NCBI RefSeq assembly: GCF_003345655.1 | Contig: NZ_QQOH01000003.1 | Location: 372,001-436,000, forward strand | DNA: 64,000 nucleotides | From: Motiliproteus coralliicola | GTDB taxonomy: Bacteria; Pseudomonadota; Gammaproteobacteria; Pseudomonadales; Balneatricaceae | Direction of reading: 5' to 3' | Shown here: in pieces, positions 44,647 through 54,817 of the stretch | Layout of the letters: each line of letters starts with the position of its first letter | Position numbering within the stretch: position 1 is the stretch's first letter | Translations under genes and position numbers: made by a program | Notes under the pieces: model-generated | The model's database searches: none | What the model was told of the DNA's origin: nothing | Seen by the model: only the letters and a program-made list of their open reading frames with translations

Positions 44647-45594
44647 ATGACCATCAGCAACCAAGATCACGTTGCTCTGCTGCAAACCATCAGCGCGACC
44701 CTGTCCCGTTATATCAATGAGTCCAACCCCTACCGGCTGTTCAACGGACTGTTGGAGGATCTGCTGCGTTTGACCAACAGCGAGTACGGTTTTATCGGTG
44801 AAGTGTTCTACGATCGCCACCAGTCGCCCTACATCCAGAACTACGCCACCACCAATATCGCCTGGAGCGATGAGACCCGACGGCTGTATCAGGATACGGT
44901 CGAGAAAGGGATGGTGTTTAAAAAGCTCGATAGTCTCTACGGAGAAGTACTGAAGACCGCCGAACCGGTGATCGCCAACCATCCGGCCGAAGACCCTCGT
45001 GCCGGTGGGATCCCCAAGGGCCACCCACCGTTGAACAGTTTTCTGGGATTACCCTTCTATACCAACGGCCGACTCCAGGGCGTGGTCGGCATCGCCAACC
45101 GGGAGAATGGTTACGACCAGCAGTTGGTGGATTTTCTGGCCCCGTTCCTGTCGACCTGCAGCAACCTGGTCGAAGCCTATCGCAATAACCTCAAACGACT
45201 GGAGGTCGAAGAGGAGCTGCAGCGGACCAAGAGCCGAATGCTAATGTTGATGGCGGAGCAGCCGTCGCTGACACCGCAGCAACATCACCAGACGCAGCCG
45301 CTACCGTCCGGCTATCAGTTTGATTCCAACAATCTGACCCTGACCCAGCACCAACAACCGATCCATCTGACCGTTAAGGAAGCCAAGCTGTTGGCGACCT
45401 TGATCGATAATGTCGACCAGGTGGTCAGCCATCAGCACCTGGAACAGCTGATCTGGCCAGATGTAGTCGTCAGCGACAGTTCGCTCCGCTCGCTGGTGCT
45501 TCGGCTGCGTAAAAAGGTCCCTGCGATGCAGATTCAAGGGCTGGCCGGTCGCGGTTATCTGCTCAATACTCGGGTAGACGCCGAACTCCGATAG
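44647..45594 (+). CDS. GAF-domain regulator with OmpR-type winged helix
   Basis: A 315-residue one-component regulator. A GAF sensor domain (about residues 25-185, LLRLTNSEYGFIGEV and NSFLGLPFYTNGRLQGVVG) is followed by a short linker and a winged-helix DNA-binding domain (about 215-312, LTVKEAKLLATLIDN and SDSSLRSLVLRLRKKV). It has no receiver or kinase domain. Targets and ligand are unknown. The start codon has only a weak ribosome site. The truncated globin follows on the same strand. Confidence 0.82.
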   Translation: MTISNQDHVALLQTISATLSRYINESNPYRLFNGLLEDLLRLTNSEYGFIGEVFYDRHQSPYIQNYATTNIAWSDETRRLYQDTVEKGMVFKKLDSLYGEVLKTAEPVIANHPAEDPRAGGIPKGHPPLNSFLGLPFYTNGRLQGVVGIANRENGYDQQLVDFLAPFLSTCSNLVEAYRNNLKRLEVEEELQRTKSRMLMLMAEQPSLTPQQHHQTQPLPSGYQFDSNNLTLTQHQQPIHLTVKEAKLLATLIDNVDQVVSHQHLEQLIWPDVVVSDSSLRSLVLRLRKKVPAMQIQGLAGRGYLLNTRVDAELR

Positions 45595-45698
45595 AAAATA
45601 TCACCGTAATATCACCGCTCTGTGACGCCAGGCTGACCTGCGGTTGCGTTCTTCGACATACCCTAGCGGTAGTTGAAACTACCTTGGAGAACAGCAAC

Positions 45699-46070
45699 AT
45701 GAGTGAATCCTCCCTGTACCAACGTTTAGGCGGCTACGATGCGATTGCCGCGGTCTGCCATGACCTGCTCCCTCGCCTGCAAAATGACCCGCAACTGGGC
45801 CGTTTCTGGCAACACCGCGGTGATGATGGCATCGCGAGGGAAAAGCAGCTGCTGATCGACTATCTGTGCTCCGCTGCCGGCGGCCCGATGGTCTATACCG
45901 GACGTGAAATGAAGCAGTCCCATATCGGCATGCAGATCAGTCAAAGCGACTGGGACCGCTTCCTGGGACACCTCAACGGCACGCTTGACGCTTTTGCGGT
46001 ACCGATGCCTGAGCGTACTGATGTACTGGCATTTATCGACAGCACCCGCGCCGATATCGTCGAAGCCTAA
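45699..46070 (+). CDS. Truncated haemoglobin, group 1
   Basis: A 123-residue globin. LYQRLGGYDAIAAVCHDLLPRL matches the N-terminal group 1 motif, and GREMKQSHIGMQISQSDWDRF contains the proximal His in SHIGM. Members bind oxygen or nitric oxide. The ATG at 45699 is used as GGAGAACAGC precedes it and family members start at this point. It lies 105 bp after the GAF regulator. Confidence 0.9.
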   Translation: MSESSLYQRLGGYDAIAAVCHDLLPRLQNDPQLGRFWQHRGDDGIAREKQLLIDYLCSAAGGPMVYTGREMKQSHIGMQISQSDWDRFLGHLNGTLDAFAVPMPERTDVLAFIDSTRADIVEA

Positions 46071-46181
46071 TCGGATTGGCTACGGCAGAGCAACCTCTGC
46101 TGTAGCCAGCTCACTCCCTCACCCTGCCAAGCCCCTCTCAACAGCCTCGCCTCAGCTCTGCCCTCTCTTTTTCCCATCTCG

Positions 46182-46210
46182 GGTTGAAAACCTTCGGCTC
46201 GACCACATAT
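46182..46210 (+). promoter_or_regulatory. Sigma-32-like heat-shock promoter of ibpA
   Basis: GGTTGAAA (46182-46189), a 13-base spacer and CCACATAT (46203-46210) resemble the CTTGAAA / CCCATNT heat-shock consensus. It starts the transcript just ahead of the ROSE-like leader. Confidence 0.6.
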
Positions 46211-46303
46211 AGAGATCAGCGGTCGCCACCTGGGACCGCCATTTTAATCGCCCGCTCTGTGTTAGAGGGGCAACCACCATATTGCTCATTTGAGGATGTG
46301 ACT
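46211..46303 (+). ncRNA. ROSE-like RNA thermometer in ibpA 5' leader
   Basis: The leader can fold into GCGGTC/GACCGC (46219-46239), GCCC-CTCT/AGAG-GGGC, and a last hairpin where TTGCTCA (46282-46288) pairs with TGAGGAT (46291-46297) over the ribosome site AGGA. The TTGCT facing AGGA, with a G opposite a G, is the signature of ROSE elements. Heating should free the ribosome site. The pairing is read from sequence; melting is inferred. Confidence 0.75.
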
Positions 46304-46747
46304 ATGCATATCGATTTCACCCCGCTGTACCGTTCCTCCATCGGCTTCGACCGCCTGGCCAACCTGATCGAAAACGCCAACGCAGGTTCCAACCAGGCCG
46401 GCTACCCGCCCTACAACATCGAACTGCTGGACGAGAACCAATACCGAATTACCATGGCCGTGGCCGGTTTCGCCGAGTCCGAGCTGGACATTCAAAGCCA
46501 GGCCAACACGCTGGTGATCAGCGGCAAGAAGACGGCCCAGGACGATAATCGCCAGTTCCTGTATCAGGGCATCGCCGAACGCAGCTTCGAGCGCCGTTTC
46601 CAACTGGCCGACTATGTCCGCGTCACCGCCGCTTCGATGGAAAACGGCCTGCTCCACGTCGAGCTGGAACGTGAAATTCCCGAGGCGATGAAAGCCCGCA
46701 AGATCGAGATCCAAAGCGGCAAGAGTACGCTGATCGAAGGCAACTGA
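46304..46747 (+). CDS. ibpA: Small heat-shock protein IbpA/Hsp20
   Basis: A 147-residue holdase. The alpha-crystallin domain ([20 protein letters not shown] to [15 protein letters not shown]) is complete and starts [18 protein letters not shown], as in IbpA. It binds unfolding proteins for later rescue. The ATG at 46304 is chosen because TTTGAGGATGTGACT precedes it; a longer in-frame reading lies in the leader RNA. A heat-shock promoter and ROSE-like leader precede it. Confidence 0.93.
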   Translation: MHIDFTPLYRSSIGFDRLANLIENANAGSNQAGYPPYNIELLDENQYRITMAVAGFAESELDIQSQANTLVISGKKTAQDDNRQFLYQGIAERSFERRFQLADYVRVTAASMENGLLHVELEREIPEAMKARKIEIQSGKSTLIEGN

Positions 46748-46791
46748 TCCCGATAACGGGCTTTCCCACCAAGGTGGGCAGTCCAACCAAG

Positions 46792-46815
46792 TACGGCAGC
46801 GCTCAGGCGCTGCCG
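46792..46815 (+). terminator. Terminator after ibpA
   Basis: ACGGCAGCGC-TCAG-GCGCTGCCGT followed by TTTCGTTTT: a 10-bp GC-rich stem with T-rich tail 45 bp past the ibpA stop. Confidence 0.88.
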
Positions 46816-46846
46816 TTTTCGTTTTACTATTTTCTGAGTTCCCCCG

Positions 46847-47557
46847 ATGCTGTTACTGCTAGCCTGCCTGATCGTCCTTGTTTCTGCGCTGGTGCAAACC
46901 ACGATCGGATTCGGCTTGGCACTGATCGCCGTTCCGCTATTGGTCTTGATCGATCCGCAGATGGTGCCGGCACCGCTGATCATCGTCTCGCTGCTGCAGC
47001 TGAGCATCTCGGCGTGGAAACATCGTAGTGAGATCCACTGGAAACCGTTGTGGATCGCGCTGATCACCCGGATCCCCGGCACCGCCCTGGCGGTCTGGTT
47101 GATGGGGCGCTACGGCATCGACGGAATCAAGATCTTTATCGCCACCTCGGTGCTGTTGGCGGTTGCCATCAGTCTGTTCAAATTTGAAGCCGAACCCAAC
47201 CAGCGCAACCATGCCATCGCCGGTTTCTTCTCGGCCTTGAGCGGCACCACCACGGCCATCGGCGGGCCACCGATGGCGCTGCTGTATCAGAATCAACCGG
47301 CGGACTACGTGCGAGCCAACCTGTCGGCCTACTTCACCATCGGCAGTATGATCTCCCTCGCCGGGGTAGCCATGGGCGGCTTTATCACCGCCCAGAGCTG
47401 GGTCTACGTGGCCTGGTTCGTCCCTGCCACCCTGCTGGGCACCGTGCTCGGGCTGCGCTTGCGCCATCGAGTTAACGCTCAACTGATTCGACCGGCCATT
47501 CTGGTGCTCTGTTCGGCCAGCGCCCTAATCGTTATCGGACAGACCCTGGTGAGCTGA
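46847..47557 (+). CDS. TauE/SafE family membrane transporter (second)
   Basis: A 236-residue protein with about eight helices. VQTTIGFGLALIAVPLLVL at residues 12-30 and LSGTTTAIGGPPMALLYQNQ near 140 are the duplicated family motifs. It differs clearly from the TauE/SafE protein at 40886, so these are separate paralogues. The exported anion is unknown. Only a weak ribosome site precedes the ATG. Confidence 0.82.
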   Translation: MLLLLACLIVLVSALVQTTIGFGLALIAVPLLVLIDPQMVPAPLIIVSLLQLSISAWKHRSEIHWKPLWIALITRIPGTALAVWLMGRYGIDGIKIFIATSVLLAVAISLFKFEAEPNQRNHAIAGFFSALSGTTTAIGGPPMALLYQNQPADYVRANLSAYFTIGSMISLAGVAMGGFITAQSWVYVAWFVPATLLGTVLGLRLRHRVNAQLIRPAILVLCSASALIVIGQTLVS

Positions 47558-47671
47558 GTCAACCTGCGGGAACAGGCGCTAACCGAAAACAAACCGGTCT
47601 GCGGCTAAACTTTTTGGCCGCCGCGCAATCCAAACGGTTCAATCAGTCATGAATTAGGAGCCCGACCCGCG

Positions 47672-49051
47672 ATGACGCAGGCATTTCGAACCCTCTCACG
47701 TCCCCTGATCCTGACCGCCGTCATGGCCCTGGGGCTACTCAGCGCGCAAGCCAACGCCACGCTGCCGGCCCATGACTCCCAAGGTCAACCGCTACCAACC
47801 CTGGCACCGTTGATGAAGTCGGTAACCCCGGCCGTGGTAAACATCTCCACCTTCACCAATCGCCGGGTCAGCAATCCCCTATTGCAGGATCCGTTCTTTC
47901 GCCGCTTCTTCAGCCTGCCCCAGCAACCCCAACAGCCGCAGCGCCAACGCCGCTCGCAGAGCGCCGGCTCCGGGGTCATTATCGATGCCGAGCAGGGGCT
48001 GGTGGTGACCAACCACCATGTGATCGCCAATTCCGATGAGATCCATATCGCCCTGACCGACGGTCGCAGCCTGCAGGCCACTCTGATCGGCAGCGATCCT
48101 GACGCGGATCTGGCGCTACTTAAGGTCGAAGCGGACAACCTGACCGAAGTACCGCTGGCCAACTCCGATGCGCTGGAAGTGGGAGACTTCGTGGTTGCAA
48201 TCGGTAACCCCTTCGGCCTCGGTCAGACCGTCACCACCGGCATCGTCAGTGCCCTGGGACGCACCGGCCTAGGGATCGAAGGCTATGAGAACTTTATTCA
48301 GACCGATGCATCGATCAACCCTGGCAACTCCGGCGGCGCCCTGGTCAACCTGCGTGGTGAACTGGTGGGTATCAACACCGCGATCATCGCCCCGGGGGGC
48401 GGCAACGTCGGCATCGGCTTTGCGATCCCCAGCAACATGACCCGCGCCATCACCCGCCAGTTGGAAGCCAACGGCGAGGTTCGCCGCGGTAGCCTCGGCG
48501 TTGCACTACAGGATATCTCCCCGGACCTTGCCGAAGCCTTCGGCATGGGAGCCGACGAAAAAGGCATCTTGATCAGCCAGATCTCGCCGGGCTCAGCGGC
48601 GGAAAAGAACGACCTTCGCTCCGGTGATGTGATCCTTCGAGTTAACGATCAGCCGGTGAAAAACACCGCCGAACTGCGCTCCAAACTGGGCGTCTGGCTG
48701 ATCGATTCCGAGATCAAGCTGGAGCTGCTGCGCGACGGCAAGCGACTGGACAAAACCGTGATGCTGGACCAGCCCAGTCAGGGCTCCACCGATGGCGGCA
48801 GCTACAGCAGCAACCTCAAAGGCGCCACTCTGGCCGAGAGCGATCAGGGCGTGGTGATCGAAACCATCGAACGCAACAGCCCGGCGGCATTCACGGGTCT
48901 ACGCAGCGGCGACATTATCAGTGCCGTTAATCGCCGCCAGATCAACAATCTGGATGAATTCGCCAAGGCGGCCAATAGTCGCAGTCGCAAACTGCTGCTG
49001 TTGATCAATCGCGGCGGTAATGTGCTCTATCTAGCACTATCCAATCGTTAA
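47672..49051 (+). CDS. Periplasmic serine endoprotease, DegQ/MucD type
   Basis: A 459-residue exported protease. Signal peptide (ends near ANA, residue 29), trypsin-like domain with VTNHHVI (His), DPDADLALLKV (Asp) and NPGNSGGALVN (Ser), then two PDZ domains (about 260-350 and 375-455). A Gln-rich LPQQPQQPQRQRR loop follows the N-terminus. It degrades or refolds misfolded periplasmic proteins. Downstream is a strong hairpin. Confidence 0.92.
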   Translation: MTQAFRTLSRPLILTAVMALGLLSAQANATLPAHDSQGQPLPTLAPLMKSVTPAVVNISTFTNRRVSNPLLQDPFFRRFFSLPQQPQQPQRQRRSQSAGSGVIIDAEQGLVVTNHHVIANSDEIHIALTDGRSLQATLIGSDPDADLALLKVEADNLTEVPLANSDALEVGDFVVAIGNPFGLGQTVTTGIVSALGRTGLGIEGYENFIQTDASINPGNSGGALVNLRGELVGINTAIIAPGGGNVGIGFAIPSNMTRAITRQLEANGEVRRGSLGVALQDISPDLAEAFGMGADEKGILISQISPGSAAEKNDLRSGDVILRVNDQPVKNTAELRSKLGVWLIDSEIKLELLRDGKRLDKTVMLDQPSQGSTDGGSYSSNLKGATLAESDQGVVIETIERNSPAAFTGLRSGDIISAVNRRQINNLDEFAKAANSRSRKLLLLINRGGNVLYLALSNR

Positions 49052-49098
49052 CCAACACCAGTAGATAGGACTGATCCGAAGTCACAGATGGAGCCCAG

Positions 49099-49141
49099 AA
49101 AGAAAACCGGAGCTATCAACCGAGATCGGTAATAGCTCCGG
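49099..49141 (-). terminator. Terminator of fadD, shared with degQ side
   Basis: CCGGAGCTAT and ATAGCTCCGG enclose an inner ACCG/CGGT stem. On the minus strand it follows the fadD stop by 35 bp and is followed by TTTTCTTTCT. Confidence 0.65.
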
Positions 49142-49175
49142 CTAGCGACGCCTTGCAATCAGACTGGAAACGATC

Positions 49176-50858
49176 TCAGGCTGCGGTCGGCGGACTCTTC
49201 AGGGCGCGACGCAGTACCTTGCCGACATTGGTCTTGGGCAGTTCATCGCAGAACTCGACCTGACGCGGAATCTTATACGCGGTCAGTCGTTCACGGCAGT
49301 ATTCGACGATCTGCTCGACCCCGAGGCTGTCATCATTGCGAACCACAAACAGCTTCACCACCTCACCGCTGCGCTCGTCCGGGACCCCAATAGCGGCGCA
49401 CTCCAGCACTTCCGGCATGGTGCAGACCACATCCTCGATCTCGTTCGGATAAACGTTGAAGCCGGACACGATGATCATGTCCTTCTTGCGATCGACTATA
49501 CGGGCAAAGCCGTCATCGGCCAGAATCGCCATATCGCCGGATTGGAACCAACCATCGGCGGACATCACCTCGGCGGTTTCATCCGGACGCTGCCAGTAGC
49601 CATCCATCACCTGGGGACCACGGATACAGAGCTCACCCGGCTGACCGGTCGGCAGCTCCACCCCTTCATCATCCACCACTTTCAATTGAGTCAGCGGAAT
49701 CGGTATGCCGATCGACCCCAGCTGTACCTTGCCGGGCTGATTGAAAGTGACGGCCGGTGAGGTTTCGGTCAGTCCGTAACCCTCAAGAATGCCGCAGCCG
49801 GTGACCTGTTCCCACTGTTTAGCGGCATCCATGGTCAGGGCCATGCCCCCGGATGCGGTAAATTTCAGCTGGCTGAAGTCCAGCTCACCGAACTCCTTGT
49901 TGTTGGCCAACGCCACAAACAGGGTGTTAAGCCCGGCAAAGCCGGTAAACTTCCATTTCTTCAGCTCTTTGACAAAGCCGGGAATATCGCGTGGATTGGG
50001 GATCAGTACACTTTGATTGCCGGTACCCAACAGCAACATGCAATGCAGCGTGAAGGCATAGATATGGTAGAGCGGCAACGGACCGATAAAGACCTCTTTT
50101 TTAGCACCGATAAAATCGCCGAAATGAGTAGCCAGCTGTAGGTAATTAGCGACCAGATTACCGTGGGTGAGCATCGCCCCCTTGGCCACCCCGGTGGTTC
50201 CCCCGGTGTACTGCAGAATCGCCAGATCCTCGGGACCGGGATTGGCGGGGGCATGATCAAATTCACGCCCCTGTTCGAGAGCCTGATTCAGCGAAATGGC
50301 GCCAGGGATATTGTACTTGGGCACCATTTTCTTGATGTACTTGACCACCGAGTTCAGCAGCAGCCGCTTGAACGGGCTATGTAGATCGGCCACTTCGGTG
50401 ACAATAACGTGCTCAATGGGCGTATCCTTGATCACCTGTTCCGCACGATCACCGCAGCCGGCGAAAACGACCAGCGCCTTAGCACCGGAATCGTTGAACT
50501 GGTGACGCATCTCGTTGGCGGTATAAAGTGGGTTGGTATTCACGACTACCAGCCCGGCCCGAATGGCGCCGAAAACCACCACCGGATACTGGATTAAGTT
50601 GGGGAGCTGGACCGCAATGCGATCACCCGCCTTGAGTCCGAGCACGTGTTGGAGAAAAGCGGCAAAGTCTGCCGAAAGACGATCCACCTCGGTGTATGTC
50701 AGCGTACGCCCGAGACTGGTGTAGGCTGGTTGGTCGGAAAATCGTTGACAGGATAACGCCAGCACTTCATTGATCGAGTTAACCCCGTCCGGATTAATCG
50801 CTGCCAGAAAGGGCTTTTCCTGGGTGATCTCTTGGCTGGCTACTTCACTCACGTTCAT
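49176..50858 (-). CDS. fadD: Long-chain fatty-acid--CoA ligase
   Basis: A 560-residue adenylate-forming enzyme. LQYTGGTTGVAKGAMLTHGN is the AMP-binding P-loop, EGYGLTETSP the second signature, and DRKKDMIIVSGFNVYP the fatty-acyl-CoA synthetase motif; the last Lys (KTNVGKVLRRAL) is catalytic. It activates fatty acids to acyl-CoA for the beta-oxidation genes next door. The ATG at 50858 is preferred over an upstream codon as family members start at M-N-V-like residues. Confidence 0.92.
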   Translation of the reverse strand: MNVSEVASQEITQEKPFLAAINPDGVNSINEVLALSCQRFSDQPAYTSLGRTLTYTEVDRLSADFAAFLQHVLGLKAGDRIAVQLPNLIQYPVVVFGAIRAGLVVVNTNPLYTANEMRHQFNDSGAKALVVFAGCGDRAEQVIKDTPIEHVIVTEVADLHSPFKRLLLNSVVKYIKKMVPKYNIPGAISLNQALEQGREFDHAPANPGPEDLAILQYTGGTTGVAKGAMLTHGNLVANYLQLATHFGDFIGAKKEVFIGPLPLYHIYAFTLHCMLLLGTGNQSVLIPNPRDIPGFVKELKKWKFTGFAGLNTLFVALANNKEFGELDFSQLKFTASGGMALTMDAAKQWEQVTGCGILEGYGLTETSPAVTFNQPGKVQLGSIGIPIPLTQLKVVDDEGVELPTGQPGELCIRGPQVMDGYWQRPDETAEVMSADGWFQSGDMAILADDGFARIVDRKKDMIIVSGFNVYPNEIEDVVCTMPEVLECAAIGVPDERSGEVVKLFVVRNDDSLGVEQIVEYCRERLTAYKIPRQVEFCDELPKTNVGKVLRRALKSPPTAA

Positions 50859-50974
50859 TATCTGACCTAGTCCTGTTGTTATTCGAATGGGAGCAGCGAT
50901 AAACACATCGGCCCGCCGGGTCTCAACCGGGCGGGCAATACCACAAGGGGCTGTTAACAGGCCCTGACTTCACT

Positions 50975-51289
50975 TTAGCTGACCGGGAAAAGCGCTGTCA
51001 GTCGAGTCGCCAGCATCATGTCACCGGTCACCATCAGCTTACCGGCCATAAACGCCTGCATCCCATCGGTTTCGCCGGACAGAAGCTCCTCGAAGGTTTC
51101 GTCATCCAGGCTCAGGGTGGCATTGGGATCATCGTGCTCACCGGCATTGAGAGTACAGGTACCGTCGACAATGGTCACGTAGAAGGGATCGCCCCCTTCG
51201 AGCTGATACTGGAAAACCGCATCCAGATCGCCGGCCGCATCGGCGTCAAAACGGCTCACCATGGTATCGAGCATTTGTTGATGTGACAT
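50975..51289 (-). CDS. SCP2 sterol-carrier domain protein
   Basis: A 104-residue protein consisting of one SCP2 domain (AVFQYQLEGGDPFYVTIVDG to GKLMVTGDMMLATRLTALF). These small proteins hold lipids or acyl-CoA and are often next to beta-oxidation genes. GGGAGAGAATCT precedes the ATG at 51289. It lies between fadD and the acyl-CoA dehydrogenase on the same strand, so a role in acyl-CoA handling is likely. Confidence 0.88.
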   Translation of the reverse strand: MSHQQMLDTMVSRFDADAAGDLDAVFQYQLEGGDPFYVTIVDGTCTLNAGEHDDPNATLSLDDETFEELLSGETDGMQAFMAGKLMVTGDMMLATRLTALFPVS

Positions 51290-51404
51290 AGATTCTCTCC
51301 CGGATGTCAGTGTATTGAGATTAGTGCTGTTGAGAAATTTGGCATTGGGCCGCCCGGCAGCGGGCGGCCTCGGAGCGCGCATAGAAACCATCGACTCACT
51401 CCGA

Positions 51405-53201
51405 TCAGAAGGCGAAATCTTCGGCGGCCAGCGCCATCAGATTATCGGCACCGGAGGTCATGGTGGTCGCCAGAGTCTGAGTGCGCGGCAGGAGGCGGGC
51501 GAAGTAGAAGTTCGCCGTCGCCAGTTTGGCCTGATAGAACGCCTCTTCGGAGGTGCCTTCGGCCAGCTTCTGCTGCGCAACCTGAGCACTGCGAGCCCAG
51601 AAGTAAGCCAGCACGATGTAACCGGAGTACATCAGGTAATCGACCGATGCGGCGCCCACCTCTTCGCGGTTCTGCATCGCCGACATACCGATCTTCATGG
51701 TCAGCTCACCCCACTCTTTGTTGAGCTTGTTCAAGGGCTCAACGTAAGCGGCCATCGCTTCATCGCCTTCGGCGGCCTGACAGAATTTATGCACGATCTT
51801 GGTGAAGGTCTTCAGCGACTCGCCCTGGCTCATCAGCACCTTGCGACCCAGCAGGTCCAGCGCCTGGATACCGGTGGTTCCCTCGTACAGCATCGAGATC
51901 CGTGAATCCCGGACGTTCTGTTCCATGCCCCACTCGCTGATAAAGCCGTGACCACCAAAACACTGCAGACCCAGGTTGGCGGACTCGAAACCGACTTCGG
52001 TCAGGAATGCCTTGGCGATCGGGGTCAGGAAGGACAGCAGCGCATCCGCCTGCTGGCGCTCTTCATCGGTGTTGGCGTGCTTAACAATATCGACCTGCTG
52101 AGCGGCAAAGTAGATCAACGCCCGGCCACCCTCGGCAAAGGCCTTCTGAGTCAGCAACATCCGGCGCACATCGGGATGGACAATGATCGGGTCGGCGGAC
52201 TTCTCCGGCGCCTTCGGTCCGGTCAGCGAGCGCATCTGCAGTCGTTCGCGGGCGTAATCCAGCGAGCCCTGAAAACCGACCTCGGCGTGGCACAACCCCT
52301 GGATCGCAGTACCCAGACGAGCGGTATTCATAAAGGTGAACATGCAGTTCAGGCCCTTGTTTGGCGGCCCGATCAGGTAACCTTTGGCGCTATCGAAGTT
52401 CATCACACAGGTGGAGTTACCGTGGATACCCATCTTGTGCTCCAGCGAGCCACAGGCCACACCGTTGCGATCGCCTAGCGAACCATCGTCGTTGACATTG
52501 AACTTGGGCACGATAAACAGCGAAATGCCCTTGGTCCCTTCGGGAGCATCCGGTAGGCGTGCCAGCACGATATGGACGATATTCTCGGCCATGTCATGCT
52601 CACCGGCGGAGATAAATATCTTGGTGCCGGAGACGCTGTAAGTGCCGTCGTCGTTTGGCTCGGCCTTGGTACGCAGCAGTCCCAGATCGGTGCCGCAGTG
52701 GGGTTCGGTCAGGCACATGGTGCCGGTCCAGTTACCGGAGATCAGTTGGGTCAGGTAGGTCTGTTTCTGGTCATCGGTCCCATGGGCCTCGATGGTGTTC
52801 ATCGCACCATGGCTCAGCCCCGGGTACATGCTCCAGGACCAGTTCGCCGAACCGACCATTTCATTCAGCACCAGCCCCAGGGATTCCGGCAGGCCCTGAC
52901 CACCCAGCTCGGTGTTATGGGCCAGCGACGGCCAGCCACCTTCAACAAACTGCTGATAGGCCTCTTTGAAGCCGTCCGGCGTAGTCACTTCGCCATCATT
53001 CCACTGACAGCCCTGGGTATCGCCGACCCGGTTCAGCGGTGCCAGCACCTGCTCGGAGAACTTGGCACCCTCTTCGATGATGGCATCAACCATATCCGGT
53101 GAAGCCTCATCCGCCCCCAGATTGACGTAATGCTGTTCGGTATCGAGCATCTCATTCAGGACAAAACGGATATCACGCAGTGGTGCTTTATAGTCAGGCA
53201 T
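51405..53201 (-). CDS. Acyl-CoA dehydrogenase, large C-terminal-domain type
   Basis: A 598-residue FAD enzyme of the long type often named DmdC-like. MCLTEPHCGTDLGLLRTKA and VSGTKIFISAGEHDMAENI are FAD-binding motifs, FGGHGFISEWGMEQNVRD and EGTTGIQALDLLGRK the C-terminal helices, and a further 130-residue domain closes the protein. It makes the first oxidation step of beta-oxidation; chain-length choice is not evident. GGAGATCAAC precedes the ATG. Confidence 0.9.
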   Translation of the reverse strand: MPDYKAPLRDIRFVLNEMLDTEQHYVNLGADEASPDMVDAIIEEGAKFSEQVLAPLNRVGDTQGCQWNDGEVTTPDGFKEAYQQFVEGGWPSLAHNTELGGQGLPESLGLVLNEMVGSANWSWSMYPGLSHGAMNTIEAHGTDDQKQTYLTQLISGNWTGTMCLTEPHCGTDLGLLRTKAEPNDDGTYSVSGTKIFISAGEHDMAENIVHIVLARLPDAPEGTKGISLFIVPKFNVNDDGSLGDRNGVACGSLEHKMGIHGNSTCVMNFDSAKGYLIGPPNKGLNCMFTFMNTARLGTAIQGLCHAEVGFQGSLDYARERLQMRSLTGPKAPEKSADPIIVHPDVRRMLLTQKAFAEGGRALIYFAAQQVDIVKHANTDEERQQADALLSFLTPIAKAFLTEVGFESANLGLQCFGGHGFISEWGMEQNVRDSRISMLYEGTTGIQALDLLGRKVLMSQGESLKTFTKIVHKFCQAAEGDEAMAAYVEPLNKLNKEWGELTMKIGMSAMQNREEVGAASVDYLMYSGYIVLAYFWARSAQVAQQKLAEGTSEEAFYQAKLATANFYFARLLPRTQTLATTMTSGADNLMALAAEDFAF

Positions 53202-53626
53202 GTTGATCTCCCAGGCTTTATTGGGCCGACAATATTCTTATTTAACGGTACCGCCAGGCAGTACCCTGATGCTTAAAAGCATCGTTCAAGCGCCGCTAAC
53301 CAACAATGTCAAATCCCACCCTATTAACTAACAATTTCAACCAAACCCAAGCTGAATCGGCGTAGCATTTCGCACCGCATCACCAATAAAATCAATCGAT
53401 TGATTAAATTAAAAGACGAGAAGCGCAGGCCAATCCTGCACAGACAAAACCAGCCATCACATACAACAGGATAGTTCAAAAAGAGACAGTGCGTACCAGA
53501 AAAAAAGCCACGGCAGAGCCGTGGCAAAAGACACACTTGAAATCGGCAAGCCGATCCCAACAGGGTGAGACACCCCAGAGGAAGACGCCCAACGAGAAGC
53601 GCCTGTGTTCAAAAGAGTTAGTGTGA
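53202..53626. other. Intergenic region between the acyl-CoA dehydrogenase and fadA
   Basis: A 425-bp AT-richer gap without a recognised gene. It holds the fadA terminator (53500-53525) and presumably the promoter of the acyl-CoA dehydrogenase gene. No other structure was recognised. Confidence 0.6.
53500..53525 (-). terminator. Terminator of fadBA
   Basis: On the minus strand GCCACGGC-TCT-GCCGTGGC is followed by seven Ts, about 100 bp beyond the fadA stop. Confidence 0.9.
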
Positions 53627-54817
<1,191 letters not shown>

